A program made the position numbers and the translations under genes. A stretch of DNA of 64,000 bases from Dama dama (lineage: Eukaryota; Chordata; Mammalia; Artiodactyla; Cervidae): the NCBI RefSeq assembly GCF_033118175.1, contig NC_083681.1:13968001-14032000 (forward strand), read 5' to 3'. Positions 34,772 through 45,739 of this stretch are shown here, piece after piece; position 1 is the first letter of the stretch; each line of letters begins with the position of its first letter. The notes beneath the pieces are model-generated. The model was not told the DNA's origin. It did not search any database and was given only the letters and a program-made list of their open reading frames with translations.

Positions 34772-35315
34772 AAATGCTTGCAAACATCTGCACTTCTTGA
34801 GGAATATACCAGAGGGAGACCTTCCTTCAAAAACAAATGTTGCCTGTAAAAAACTAAACAAAAGTACTAATGATGAGTAACTTTTTTTAGATTAGTTAAT
34901 TAATTTTAATTGGAAGATAATTACTTTACAATATTGTGATTTTTTTTGCCACACACTGACATGAATCAGCTATGAGTGCACATATGTCCCCCCATCCTGA
35001 ACCCTGCACACACACCTCCCTCCCTACACCACCACTCTGGTTTGTCCTAGAGCACCAGCTTTGAGTGTCCTTCTTCATATATCAAACTTGCACTAGTCAT
35101 CTATTTTTCATATGGTAATATACATGCTTCAATGTTATTCTTTCAAATCATCCCACCCTCGTATTCTCCCACATAGTCCAAAAATCTGCTCTTTACAACT
35201 GTGTCTCTTTTGTTGCCTCCCATATAGGGTTATTATTACTGTCTTTCTAAATTCCGTACATATGTGTTAATATACTGTATTGGTGTTTCTCTTTCTGACT
35301 TACTTCTCTCTGTAT

Positions 35316-35639
35316 GAGGGCTTCCCTGAGAGCTCAGTTGGTAAAGAATCCACCTGCAATGCAGGAGACCCAGTTTGATTCCTGGGTAGGGAAGATCCAC
35401 TGGAGAAAGGATAGGCTACCCACTCCAGTGTTCTTGGGCTTCCCTTGTGGCTCAGCTGGTAAAGAATCTTCCTGCAATGAGGGAGACCTGGGTTCAAGTC
35501 CTGAGTTTGGAAGATCCCATGGAGAAGGGAAAGGCTACCCACTCCAGTATTCTGGCTTGGAGAATTCCATGGACGATATAGTCCATGGAGTCGCAAAGAG
35601 TCAGACATGACTGAGTGACTTTCACTTTCACTTTTCAGT
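35316..35639 (+). mobile_element. Bov-tA SINE, dimeric tRNA head
   Basis: Two tRNA-derived units begin at 35318 (GGGCTTCCCTGAGAGCTCAG) and about 35436 (GGGCTTCCCTTGTGGCTCAG). One Bov-A tail follows, ending CAGACATGACTGAGTGACTT. TTCTCTCTGTAT (35304-35315) and TTCTCTCTGTGT (35640-35651) form a 12-bp duplication with one mismatch inside the host L1. Confidence 0.95.
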
Positions 35640-36404
35640 TTCTCTCTGTGTAATAGGCTCCAGTTTCAACCACCTAATTAGAACCGACTCAAATGCATTC
35701 TTTTTAATACCTGAGTAATATTCCATTGTGTATATGTATACAACTTCCTGATCTATTCATCTGCCAATGGATATCTAGGTTGCTTCCTAGCTATCATAAA
35801 CAGTATTGCAATGAACATTGGGGTACATACATCTCTTTCAATTCTGGTTTCCTTTGTGTGTACGCCCAACAGTGGGATTGCTGGGTCCTAGGGCAGTTCT
35901 ATTTCCAGCTTTTTAAAGGATTCTCCACATTGTTCTGCATAGTGGCTGTACCAGTTTGCATCTTACCAACAATGTAAGAGGGTTCCCTCTTCTCCACACC
36001 CTCTTCAGCATTTATTGTTTGTAGACTCTTTGATGGTGGTCATTCTGACCATCATGAGATGATAACTCATTGTGGTTTTGACTTGCATTTCTCTAATAAT
36101 GAGTGATTAGCATCTTTTCATGTGTTTATTAACCACCTGTATGTCTTCTTTGGAGAAATGTCTGTTTAGTTCTTTGGCCCACTTTTTGATTGGGTTGTTC
36201 ATTTTCCTGGCATTGAGCTGCATGAGCTGCTTGTATATTTTGGAGATTAATTATTTGTCAGTTGTTTCATTTGCTATTATTTTCTCCCATTCTGAAGGCT
36301 GCCTTTTTCACTTTGCTTATTATTTCCTTCATTGTGCAAAAGCTTTTAGAGGAAAACATAGGCAGAACACTCACTGACATAAATCACAGCAAAATCTTCT
36401 ATGA

Positions 36405-36416
36405 CCCCCCCCCCCC
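36405..36416. repeat. Poly-C run inside L1 ORF2
   Basis: Twelve Cs replace the usual ACCCACCTCCCA-like stretch of L1 ORF2 in the inverted segment. Confidence 0.95.
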
Positions 36417-36477
36417 ACAGTAATGAAAATGAAAACAAAAATAAACAAAAGGGATTTAATTAAACTAATGGTGAGTA

Positions 36478-37059
36478 TTTTAAAATCACCAAATGTGCAC
36501 CCTAGGCCTAAACAGAAAATATATGAGGATGGAAAAATAATTTTAAAATTGTTTAATAAAAACTGAAACAATACAATAAAGTAGGAAGACTAATGAGAAG
36601 ACAATGGGAAATTATAGTAAACCATTTTAGTATGTCAATAGGTGGCATTAAATCATACAAAAAAATGAGTGGTTAAAATATTAAATAATAAACTAGGAGA
36701 CTAAAGAAAATAGAAGTATGCATGTATAAGAGTAACTATTACAATCAACCACTACAATTCAATTATAAAAGTTTCTAGAAAAGTACCAACTTTTTTCTAG
36801 CCATAGAACATATACATCTCCTAAGGAAACAACTAGCATATAAAGCAAATTACACATAATTGCAAAAGTTGTAACAGAGTTTATACCAAAGGCAATAATA
36901 TATGTAAATACCAATGGAATTAACTCATGTAACTAAATATAATTTTTCAGTTTGGTTCACAAACCAAAATCTAACTATGCTTTACTGTAAGCACACCTAC
37001 CACCAATTCAGAAAAACTACAGATGAAGAATGGGCAAAAGTATTATGGCTAGTAGAGAG
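36478..37059. other. A-rich sequence, possibly L1-derived
   Basis: A-rich, with occasional L1-like phrases but no stretch I can place firmly. It leads into the L1 3' UTR at 37060. Confidence 0.35.
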
Positions 37060-37164
37060 GAAGAAGGGATAAATTATAAGAGTTTGGAGTTAACATATAC
37101 ACACTACTACACATAAAATAGATAATGAAATAAGATATCTATATACACATACATCGGTGCATAT

Positions 37165-37375
37165 GTTCTAAGTCCATTCAGTCACGTCTGACTCTTTGCG
37201 ACAACATGAACTGCAGGCTGCCCAGGCTCTTCTGTCCATGGGACTCTTCGGGCAAGAATACTGGAGTGCCGCGCCTTCCTTCAGGGGATCTTCCAAACCC
37301 AGGGATCGAAGCAGCATCTCCTGCAGCTCCTACAGTGGATTCTTTACCACTGAGTCACCAGGGAAACCTACATGT
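37165..37375 (-). mobile_element. Bov-tA SINE
   Basis: Antisense Bov-tA: AGTCACGTCTGACTCTTTGC near the tail, CCCAGGGATCGAAGCAGCAT over the box-B region, and TGAGTCACCAGGGAAACC at the tRNA head. No clear duplication is readable in the CATATA-rich flanks. Confidence 0.9.
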
Positions 37376-37434
37376 ACATATACATATACACATGCTGCAC
37401 ATCCGCGACTAACACAGCACTGCAAATCAACTAT

Positions 37435-37712
37435 GAAAGTGGAAGTGCTAGTCACTGTTGTCTCTGATTCTTTGCAACCCCATGGACTGCAGCCTTCCAG
37501 GCTCCTCTGTCCATGAATAGGAATGTCCTACCTCTGTCCAGGTAGGAATACTGCAGTGGATACCCTTGCCTTCTGCAAGGGAGAAGGTAGTCCCCTCTCC
37601 AGGGGATCTTCCCAATCCATGGATCAAAACCCACGTGTCTTGCATTGCAGACAGATTCTTTACTGGTTGAGCCAGCAGAGAAGCCCCAAGAATACTAGAG
37701 TAGGTATCCCTT
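37435..37712 (-). mobile_element. Bov-tA SINE, dimeric, second unit truncated
   Basis: Antisense: tail GAAAGTGGAAGTGCTAGTCA, body CCCCATGGACTGCAGCC, tRNA unit ending GAGCCAGCAGAGAAGCCCC at about 37686. A second unit start, AAGAATACTAGAGTAGGTAT, then breaks off. A small internal duplication of the CAGGTAGGAATACTGC region inflates the body. It sits in the L1 3' UTR. Confidence 0.85.
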
Positions 37713-37744
37713 CCCTACTATACTTCAATTTTATAAAAAGTGTA

Positions 37745-38650
37745 TCAGGCAAATAAAATGAAATGTGCTAATATCAAAGAAGAATTTAGAAAGTAGAAAT
37801 ATTTCAAACAATATATTCTATCAGATACCAAAAAAAAAAGAAAAAATCTAGAAATTACCAACAAAAACAAAGAGCAGACAAATAGAGAAACAGGCTCTTT
37901 TATCTAGAAAGTTTTTAACCTTTTATCAAGCAAATCTAGGGTAGAGGGAAAAGTATATTCTGAAATTACAAATTTAAAAAGTTAATCAATCATGAAGAAA
38001 TCAATACACATCATGGTGTATGTGTACATGGTAGATTCAATTTATTATTAGACAAAATTCATATCACTATAAACTTTATCAGTAATACAGAAATTATGAA
38101 AACTAGTGAGTTGCTCTTACAGGTTGGAAGATTAGATAAAGGGACACAAAGTAAATCTGCATGTGGAAATCAAAAGAAGATAATAATGGGAAAATACTAT
38201 GAGACAGAGACTAGAAAATATATATATATATATATAATTAATAGTTCAACATTCAGAAACTGATAGCCAATGTGTTCAAATAAAAAAGGAAAAACTACAA
38301 ACAGTATAAGAAATTCAATGGGAGAAATAAAACTGAAGCACAGGTGACTGAAAAATTATGAGAAAAATATGTAGATCCTTGTGAAAATATGAAAACATAT
38401 GAAATCCATGATTTCCTAGCAAAATACAGACTATCAACATTGATCTCATGAGTTAACTTACACATTCCAAAAGGAAATAAAAGACATTGTGATAGTTAAA
38501 ATATTAAAAAAAAATATCCCCCCACCTAAAAAATCAGCAGACATAGAAGTCTCCACAAGAAAATTCTGCCAGATAATAAAAGATTACGTAGTCCAAATGT
38601 TGTACAAGTTATCCTAAGCATTAAAAAGGTAAAGACATTTCCCAAGTTTT
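37745..38650 (+). mobile_element. Old L1 ORF2 remnant
   Basis: Scattered L1 ORF2 matches, for example ATTTCCTAGCAAAATACAGA and CTCCACAAGAAAATTCTGCC, in the order expected upstream of the reverse transcriptase. Very decayed. A TA run lies at 38216-38236. Confidence 0.5.
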
Positions 38651-39328
38651 TGTAAAACAAATATAACATTGTATGTAAAACTGTAAATCAATCTTCTCTT
38701 GAATATACGATGTAAAAATAAAAAAATATCAGTGAAAAGAATCCGACAAGTGGGTGCTGTTGCTCTCATATAAAGATGTGCATCTGAAGTGACCTTCTCC
38801 ATACTGTACAGGTACACCTTCCAGTTTAAGCCAGACTATGACAGAGTGTTACTGACAGTTGGTATAACCAGCATCAATAGTATTCAACTGACAACATCTG
38901 TGTTAAGAGTCTGTTACAGGAAATTTTTACTGATGAAATAGGGTAGTAAATAAGAAATTTACTGTTTTCTTCAAGAAATTCTCAGAAACCATTTTGTCTA
39001 GTCAAATGGCTTGTTCATCTGTAAAAACTTCTCTCATACTGAAACAATAGATTGCACACATGGACACAGACCACTTACTAGACAATAGTTAAAAACTTTT
39101 TCACAAAAATATTGTTTTTTTTTATCCAATTTCTATTAGCTCCCCATCTCAGAAGAATATCTTAAAACTCATGAGCCTAGACACAAAATGTCTATAAATA
39201 TCTTTCTTTAGCCTACTTCTGAGACAATATTTTCAACTTAAGTTCTCCCTTGATGCAATAAATTTAATGAATTCAGATTTCCTTTATCAATAGGTTTTTT
39301 TAACTAGCCTTCATGGAACATTCAGTTA
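38651..39328. other. Unclassified sequence
   Basis: About 38740-38920 has higher complexity and no recognised family. The rest is AT-rich and featureless. Confidence 0.4.
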
Positions 39329-39339
39329 TCAATGCAATA

Positions 39340-39545
39340 TGACATTGACATTGCTCAGTCGTGTCCACCTCTTTGCGACCCCATGGACTGTAGCCTACCA
39401 GGCTCCTCCGTCCATAGAATTTTCCAGGCAAGAGTCATGGGGTGGGTTGCCATTTCCTTCTCCAGGAGATCTTCCCAACCCAGGGATCAAACCCGGGTCT
39501 CCCACATTGAAGGGAGATGTTTTACCATCTGAGCCACCAGGGTAG
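39340..39545 (-). mobile_element. Bov-tA SINE
   Basis: Antisense Bov-tA with GCTCAGTCGTGTCCACCTCT, CCCAGGGATCAAACCCGGGT and ATCTGAGCCACCAGGG. A perfect 11-bp duplication TCAATGCAATA flanks it at 39329-39339 and 39546-39556. Confidence 0.96.
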
Positions 39546-39719
39546 TCAATGCAATACCATTTCATGCTTTTAATATAGTCACCACAGTAAAAGAACATAT
39601 TTAATTTAAAGCTTTGAAAATCAATGTTACCAATCATCCTTCAGACAAATTTAAAATTGAAACTCATAAGCTAAAATAAAAGATTTAGAAGTAATTTTTG
39701 CTTCATTTGCACATGTTTT

Positions 39720-39925
39720 GGGCTTCCCAGGGGATGCAGTGGTAAAGAATCTATCTGCCAATGCAGGAAAGTCAAGAGACATGGTTCAATCCCTAGATCA
39801 GGAAAATCCCCTGTAGAAGGAAATGGCAACCCACTCCAGTAGTCTTACCTGGGAAATCCATGGATAGAAGGGGTTGGTGGACTACAGTCCAGGGGGTTGC
39901 AAAACAGGCAGACAGGAAAGCACAC
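39720..39925 (+). mobile_element. Bov-tA SINE
   Basis: GGGCTTCCCAGGGGATGCAG, AAAGAATCTATCTGCCAATG, GGAAATGGCAACCCACTCCA and ACTACAGTCCAGGGGGTTGC identify it. CACATGT on both sides could be a short duplication, but the right flank is a CA-rich run. Confidence 0.9.
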
Positions 39926-40043
39926 ACACATGTAAATGTATTCATGTTCACACACATTCTTATTTTAATGGGACCAACGTTTTTCACAGACAAAATTCGA
40001 ATATCAAAAAAAAGGTTTGTAAAAATGTTTGCCTTTCCTACTG

Positions 40044-41320
40044 TTAGGTCGGTGCAAACGTAATTGTGATTTCAGGCTGTGACTTTTAAATCATAACTAG
40101 ATTCAAATACATCTTTATTAATCAAAATAGGAACCATTATATTCAGCACATTTTTGCCGTTTGTTTATTCCTGTAGCATAAATATACCTGTTTCGGGATT
40201 CAGCGAACTCTTGGAGAGCATTTTCTACCTCCTGCTGGTTGTGGAAGCATTTTCCCTGCAGAAAGTTGTCGAGGTGTTTGAAGAAGTGATGGTCTAGTTA
40301 TTTGGTGAGAGATCAGGTGAATATGGCGGATGAGGCAAAACTTTGTAGCCCAGTTTGTTTAACTTTTGAAGCATTGGTTGAGCAACATGTGGTTGGGCAT
40401 TGTCATGGAGAAGATTTGGGCCCTTTCTGTTGACCAATGCTGGCTGCAGGCAATGCAGTTTTCAGTACATCTCATTGGTTCGCTGAGCATACTTCTCAGA
40501 TGTAGTGGTTTCACTGGGATTCAGAAAGCTGTAGTGGATTAGACAGGCAGCAGACCACTAATCAATGACCCTGACCTTTTCTTGGTGCAAGGTTGGCTTT
40601 GGAAAGTGCGTTGGAGCTTCTCCTCAGTCCAACCATTGAACTGGTCATCACCGGTTGTCATATAAAATCCACTTTTCATCTCACATTACAACTCAATTAA
40701 AAAATGGTTCATCATTGTTGTTGCATGGAATAAAAGAAGATGACACTTTAAAACATTTTTTTTTTTTTTTTGGATTTGCAGTCAGCTCATGAGGCTCCCA
40801 TTTATTGAGCTTTTTCACCTTTCCAGTTTGCTTCAAATGCTGAGTAACCATAGGATGGTCAATGCTGATTTCCTCAGCACCTTCTCATGTAATTGTAAGA
40901 GGATCCTCTTCAGGGATCCTCTCAACTGGCCATTGTCACCTTCCGATAACCGGCAACTATGCTCCTCAACCTTAAGGCTCTTGTCTCCTTTGCAAAATTT
41001 CCTGAACTACACTGTACTTTCACTAGCAGTTTCTGGGTCAAATACATTGTTGATGTGACAAGTTGTTTCCACTGCTTTACAACCCATTTTGAACTCGAAT
41101 AAGAAAATTGTTTGAATTTGCTTTTTGTTTAACATCACTTCTGTAGTCTAAATAAATATAAAATAAATAGCAACTAATAAGTCATTAGCAAAAAAAAATA
41201 CAGTGAGAAATGATCATTAAAATCATGCATAACATAAACACATTTATTTAAGAAGGTATTCCAATATCAAATGGCAAAGTTCAGCAAAGTAAAACCACAG
41301 TTACTTTTGCACCAAACTAA
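40044..41320 (-). mobile_element. Full-length Hsmar1-like mariner transposon
   Basis: A 1,277-bp element with mariner terminal inverted repeats: TTAGGTCGGTGCAAACGTAA at the left and TTACTTTTGCACCAAACTAA at the right. It is followed by TA (41321-41322); the left TA target base is now TG. The length matches Hsmar1-type elements (about 1.29 kb). The transposase gene lies on the minus strand and is dead. Mariner moves by cut-and-paste at TA dinucleotides. Confidence 0.95.
40118..41135 (-). pseudogene. Mariner transposase pseudogene
   Basis: On the minus strand an ATG at 41133-41135 starts MLNKKQIQTIFLFEFKMG, the usual Hsmar1-type N-terminus, and a TAA at 40118-40120 follows NGSYFD, the usual C-terminus. 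Frameshifts, a 16-base A run (T at 40756-40771) and several stops disrupt it. The DEKWILYDN block (first catalytic Asp) and HDNAQPHVA (second) persist. The third catalytic Asp is AAC (Asn) at 40297-40299, within PYSPDLSPNN, followed by a stop. Confidence 0.93.
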
Positions 41321-41322
41321 TA

Positions 41323-42130
41323 CATACTTCATGCATTTTTTATTATATCTATTATAGTCTTATAAAGTATTTTTTCCATGGCCTGGTAGTTTAAGGCTAA
41401 ATACTGTTGCATTATTCATTTTAACTTTATGATTGTAAGAACGCCATTTTACTTCTCAATACTTTGTGAGAAAAAAAACTGTATATATCATCAATTCATG
41501 TTTCAAAACTGTTTCTTAATCCTTTACCAAATTATATTATAAAGTTGTTTTTATAGAAACTCTTAAATATATAAAAGATCACACAATATTATATTTTATT
41601 TTCCTCCATACAAATCTGTAAACTTCACTGAAAAATTCATTTGCTCCAGCTGTCACAACAAACGTTTGCATGGCAATGAAAGTACTAATTGATATGTAGA
41701 TCTCTTATTTACTGAGGTGTCTCATGGCCTCTAGTGGTGCATTGTATATACGCACTGTGAAAAGCAGACACATTCTCCAAAACAAATCATGGAACAACAG
41801 CTGGATAACAGAATTGAGTTACAAAATCACTCACAGTTTGGAATATCCAGTACCTTTTCTGCCTTCCTTCTATCTGTGTACTTGTCGAGGAATAGGAATA
41901 CGTTGCTTATCCAGGTTAGAGTAATTCCAACAATAACAAGAAATTAAATGGGAGTCCAGAAAAACATGAGACTATTACATTATGTAAAGGTCATGTGGAA
42001 AAATGATTTCAAATATGCAAAAAAAAAAATGATTATTCAAAGTTACTGAATAATAGAGAGACAGCAAGTTGCCTCTAACTTTCAGTTTTCTTGGACTGTT
42101 CTCAAGTAAAGTGAAAATTTGCTATTAAAT
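41323..42130. other. Unclassified sequence
   Basis: No repeat recognised. About 41640-41930 is of higher complexity. It may be unique sequence. Confidence 0.4.
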
Positions 42131-42142
42131 AATAGTAGTATT

Positions 42143-42351
42143 GGCTTCCCTGGTGGCTTAGATGGTAAAGCATCAGTTTACAGTGCAGGAGACCCGGGTT
42201 TGATCCCTGGGTTGGGAAGATCCCTGGAGAAGGAAATGGCAACCCACTCCAGTCCCCTTGTTTGGAAAATCCCGTGGACGGAGAAGTCTAGTAGGCTACA
42301 GCCCGTGGGGTCGCAAAGAGTCAGATATGACTGAGCGACTTCACTTTTCAC
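42143..42351 (+). mobile_element. Bov-tA SINE
   Basis: GGCTTCCCTGGTGGCTTAGA, GACCCGGGTTTGATCCCTGG, GGAAATGGCAACCCACTCCA and GAGTCAGATATGACTGAGCG. AATAGTAGTATT (42131-42142) and AATAGTATTATT (42352-42363) form a 12-bp duplication with one mismatch. Confidence 0.95.
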
Positions 42352-42389
42352 AATAGTATTATTAATAATAGTACCATTAATGATATCAA

Positions 42390-42515
42390 CCTCTTACTGA
42401 ATGTTTTTTTGTCTATCAAAGACAGTTACTCAAATTATTTCTAATCCTCACAACAACCATACAAGCAGTCAATTTAACATTCAAGTTAAATGTCTCATCT
42501 CAAGGTCATTTGTTT
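42390..42515 (-). mobile_element. MIR fragment (antisense)
   Basis: CTTACTGAATGTTTTTTTG, then TTATTTCTAATCCTCACAAC, then AACCATACAAGCAG matches the antisense MIR order (TTTAATCCTCACAACAACCC). Confidence 0.7.
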
Positions 42516-42639
42516 TACATGATGCTATATTTCTTATTCTACAAATGATAGAGAAATGTGGGGAATACTTGTGTGAGAGTTATCACTTTCCTTTAGTATC
42601 TACATTGGTAAGTCTCCCACCCTAGCCCAAATCACTGTA

Positions 42640-42985
42640 TTTCCTTCCTGCCTTGCCAAAACATTTTCTTTGGTTACTTTATCCCCCTTGTATTGACCAT
42701 TGCCCTCATTTGAACCTGGACACTTCCTAATTCCTATTTCAGTACTCAGATGAAACAAGAAACAAATTCAATTCCTCTTGAAACATACACTCATAGACAC
42801 TACTCTCAGTATTTAATCATCACAAGTATGATCAATAATTGAGCTAGGAATTATATTTTTATAGTAAATATTCTTCATTAGATTCTAAGTTATACCAGGG
42901 ACAATATTCGCAGGTAGGCCCTTCATGCCTTTTACAATTCCTGACATATAGCAGGAGTTCAATAAATATTAAGAAACAGAAAGGC
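42640..42985 (+). mobile_element. L2 3' region
   Basis: The end, GATTCTAAGTTATACCAGGG, CAATTCCTGACATATAGCAG and GAGTTCAATAAATATTAAGA, is a clear L2 terminus. The upstream part is weaker. Confidence 0.65.
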
Positions 42986-44776
42986 AATGATATTTGAGGT
43001 AACAAACTCTCTCTTTTGTCTCCTAAGTTTCTGTTTCATGGAACAGTTGATTATACTCTACATACAGAGAGATTTTAGTGTTGAAAAGTTCTTTAAACTT
43101 CATTTAGCTAGAGGTCAGATGCTTGCAACTGAGCTATAGAATCTCTTGAAATTGTCACCTGTTCTGAGGTTAAACATCTTTTATCTTGGGAAATTCAGTT
43201 AACACATTGTTCAAAACCAGATTACTAAATCCAGAAATCATTCAATAAAAATGTGTATTTGGGTAGCAAGCTAAATTCAAATCTATCAAACTCATTACTG
43301 AATTTCTACTTTTCCAACTAGAGAAAGGAGGTTTAAATAACAACCAGAAAATATTAAGAATGATGTCTGTTGACCTTCTACCTGGGCATAGATAATGCAG
43401 ATCCTTAGACAATACATACCCTTAGATATAATCTGTGGATCTTTCTGACAGCTGGATGTAATTCCAACTGTGCTTCAGGGAAAGGTCTGTTTGCTAAAAC
43501 ATTCACTGCAGGTGATTGTTCCAGCTCACTGGAATTTTGTTATTTCGAGGATAATATCTAGCACAGAAAAACATTGATGATTTTGAAATGTCACTATTTC
43601 AGAATGGTTATAAATTGGACTCCTCTGAGAATGTTTATATAAGGTTTAAAGGGCAAAAAACATGGAAAGGTAGTCATAAAGTAGGGTAATTTTCTAATTG
43701 TCATACTGCTGTTTTTTTTTAAACACTGGAGACATATACAGATGAAAAGAAAACTTCCAGAGATTCACTTCATGAGTAGAATTACATTTATGTTATAAAA
43801 CTTTAATAGTGCCTAGTCTTTTTCTATTTTTTTATTATTTTGTTTTTACATTCAACCTTCTGAATCACACATGCCTAAATTGGTAACATGTAAATAGCTG
43901 TGACATTACAGGAAGGGAAAGCCCAATCTCATTTAATTTGCCATTCTTCCCTGGTCCTCATATATGAGAAGCTAGCTATATTAGAATCTCTTACATAATA
44001 TTGCTAACAAAAGCAATTTGTTTTACTAAATATTTTTTAACATATAGGCTTCTTCACAATAACTATGTTTGCATTTTAAACTATTTTATCTTATTCAATT
44101 AGACTGATTGATCATCCCCTACATTTCCTTTAAATAAAATGCCAAAATAATAGTAAAATTCTGGCAAAGAGAAATGAATATACCTGCATGTGTTTCCAGT
44201 CAAAACTATATACCCATAGCAGGTACTCCTTTTTTTTTAAACACTGGCTGATGTTATAAAACACTCACCTTTGTCCACAGATTCTTGTTGTTCCCCATGG
44301 TGCACTGTATTATTTGTTTTCCTGACAACATACACTCAAGAATCTGACAGTATATCACTTTCAATTAGATATCAAAGAGTGGCAGACAAAAACTCAAGGG
44401 GAAGATGTATTTTGACTTAATGCCAGCATAAAAGAGTTTTTACTCTGGAAAATATTGTTGGTACCAAATAAAATCCCAGATATTATAGAATCAAAGTTGT
44501 TATAAAACATCTATGATATACTTTTATATTAGAACATCAATATGTAATTTTTTTCTTTCACTTTAATGGTGGGAAAACAAGGCTATTAGTACGAGCCCCT
44601 CCAAATGCTGTCACTATTAACAAAATATTCTCAACTCTATACCCAGCCAAATACCTTTCTTTTTAAATCTCTAACAAAATATGAGGGAGTAACTAATAGA
44701 GATTTAAAATGCACAAGAAATCACTATGATACAAGTAAAATAAAACAATAATAAGGCTACAATAATAATAATATAG
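42986..44776. other. Unclassified 1.8 kb
   Basis: AT-rich sequence without a recognised element, apart from an AAT-rich simple repeat at about 44744-44772. No plausible coding frame. Confidence 0.4.
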
Positions 44777-44782
44777 ATAGTT

Positions 44783-44990
44783 CAGGCTTCTCTGGTGGTT
44801 TAGACAGTAACGAATCTGCCTGCCAATGCAGGAGATCCTGGCTCAACACCTGGGTCAAGAAGATCCTCTGGAGGAGGAAATGGCAACCCACTTCAATATA
44901 TTTGCCTGGAGAATTCCATGGATAGAGGAATCTGACAGGCTACAGTCCTTGGGGTTGCAAAGAGTTGGATATGACTGAGTGACTAACATT
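44783..44990 (+). mobile_element. Bov-tA SINE
   Basis: AGGCTTCTCTGGTGGTTTAG, GAATCTGCCTGCCAATGCAG, GGAAATGGCAACCCACTTCA and GAGTTGGATATGACTGAGTG. More diverged than its neighbours; no clean duplication found. Confidence 0.92.
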
Positions 44991-45532
44991 CATTCAGATT
45001 CATAAATAGTTTCATGAGACAGTTAAGAGACAAAACATACTGAATCATTTCATTGAACACATTACAGATTAGGTAAACTGACAAACAAGTATGCATATAG
45101 TCATGCTTTACTGAATACCTTAGGGCTTAAATTGCATAGCTTTCAGGCACTCGATTCCTTCCATCTGGGCTTAGCCATTTTTTCAGAGGCCCGAGATGCT
45201 CATAAATAACAGATTCCTTGAAACATCTTTTGACAGAGTATTAGATAAAAGATTAGTTAAATATCTGGCAGATAGGTAGCTGTGTCAGCAAAACAAGCCC
45301 CTTCTATTATACAAAGCTATCCATAAATCAAATGGGAATGTGTGAGTTTCCTTTATATAAAGTTTGTTTCTCAAGGGTAAGATCAATGTAGAGGAGCATA
45401 GACAAAGTGGGAAGGCAACCACCAGTCTTGGTTGAAGTTTAATAGTTCCAGAGAAAAAGAATTTTTGTATTTCAGCACATTAGGCCTTGCTCATATTACA
45501 AGTCTACTTTATATCTCAAAAATTATATTGAT
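44991..45532. other. Unclassified sequence
   Basis: No recognised element. Confidence 0.4.
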
Positions 45533-45543
45533 AGTAATTTCTT

Positions 45544-45728
45544 TGTAGCTCAGCTGGTAAAGAATCTGCCTGCAATGTGGGAAATCTGGGTTCAATCCCT
45601 GGGTTGGGAAGGTTCCCTGGAGAAGAGAACAGCTACCCACTCAATATTCTGGCCTAGAGAATTCCATGGACTATTCCATGGGTTCACAAAAAATCAGACA
45701 TGACTGAGCTACTGCGACAGGTACAGAC
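45544..45728 (+). mobile_element. Bov-tA SINE, slightly 5'-truncated
   Basis: It starts inside the tRNA head at GTAGCTCAGCTGGTAAAGAA and runs to CAGACATGACTGAGCTACTG. A perfect 11-bp duplication AGTAATTTCTT lies at 45533-45543 and 45729-45739. The truncated head removes part of box A. Confidence 0.95.
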
Positions 45729-45739
45729 AGTAATTTCTT

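Larger units (their letters stand above)
34880..36463 (-). mobile_element. Bovine-type L1 with 5' inversion, split by a SINE
   Basis: 34880-36348 is antisense: T-rich tail, 3' UTR (ACTGACATGAATCAGCTATG), then the end of ORF2 (TAATATTCCATTGTGTATAT, TGTCTTCTTTGGAGAAATGT). At about 36349 it flips to 115 bp of sense ORF2 lying just upstream (AGGAAAACATAGGCAGAACA to AATTAAACT). ACTAATGATGAGTA (34866-34879) and ACTAATGGTGAGTA (36464-36477) form a 14-bp duplication with one mismatch around the composite. A dimeric Bov-tA at 35316-35639 interrupts it, so the L1 is older than that SINE. Confidence 0.93.
37060..37741 (+). mobile_element. L1 3' UTR (artiodactyl type), split by two SINEs
   Basis: GATAAATTATAAGAGTTTGG, ACATATACACACTACTACAC and AAAATAGATAATG (37066-37128), then after a SINE GACTAACACAGCACTGCAAA (37407-37426), and after a second SINE ACTATACTTCAATTTTATAA (about 37718-37737). 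Together they read as one L1 3' UTR interrupted twice. Confidence 0.75.
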
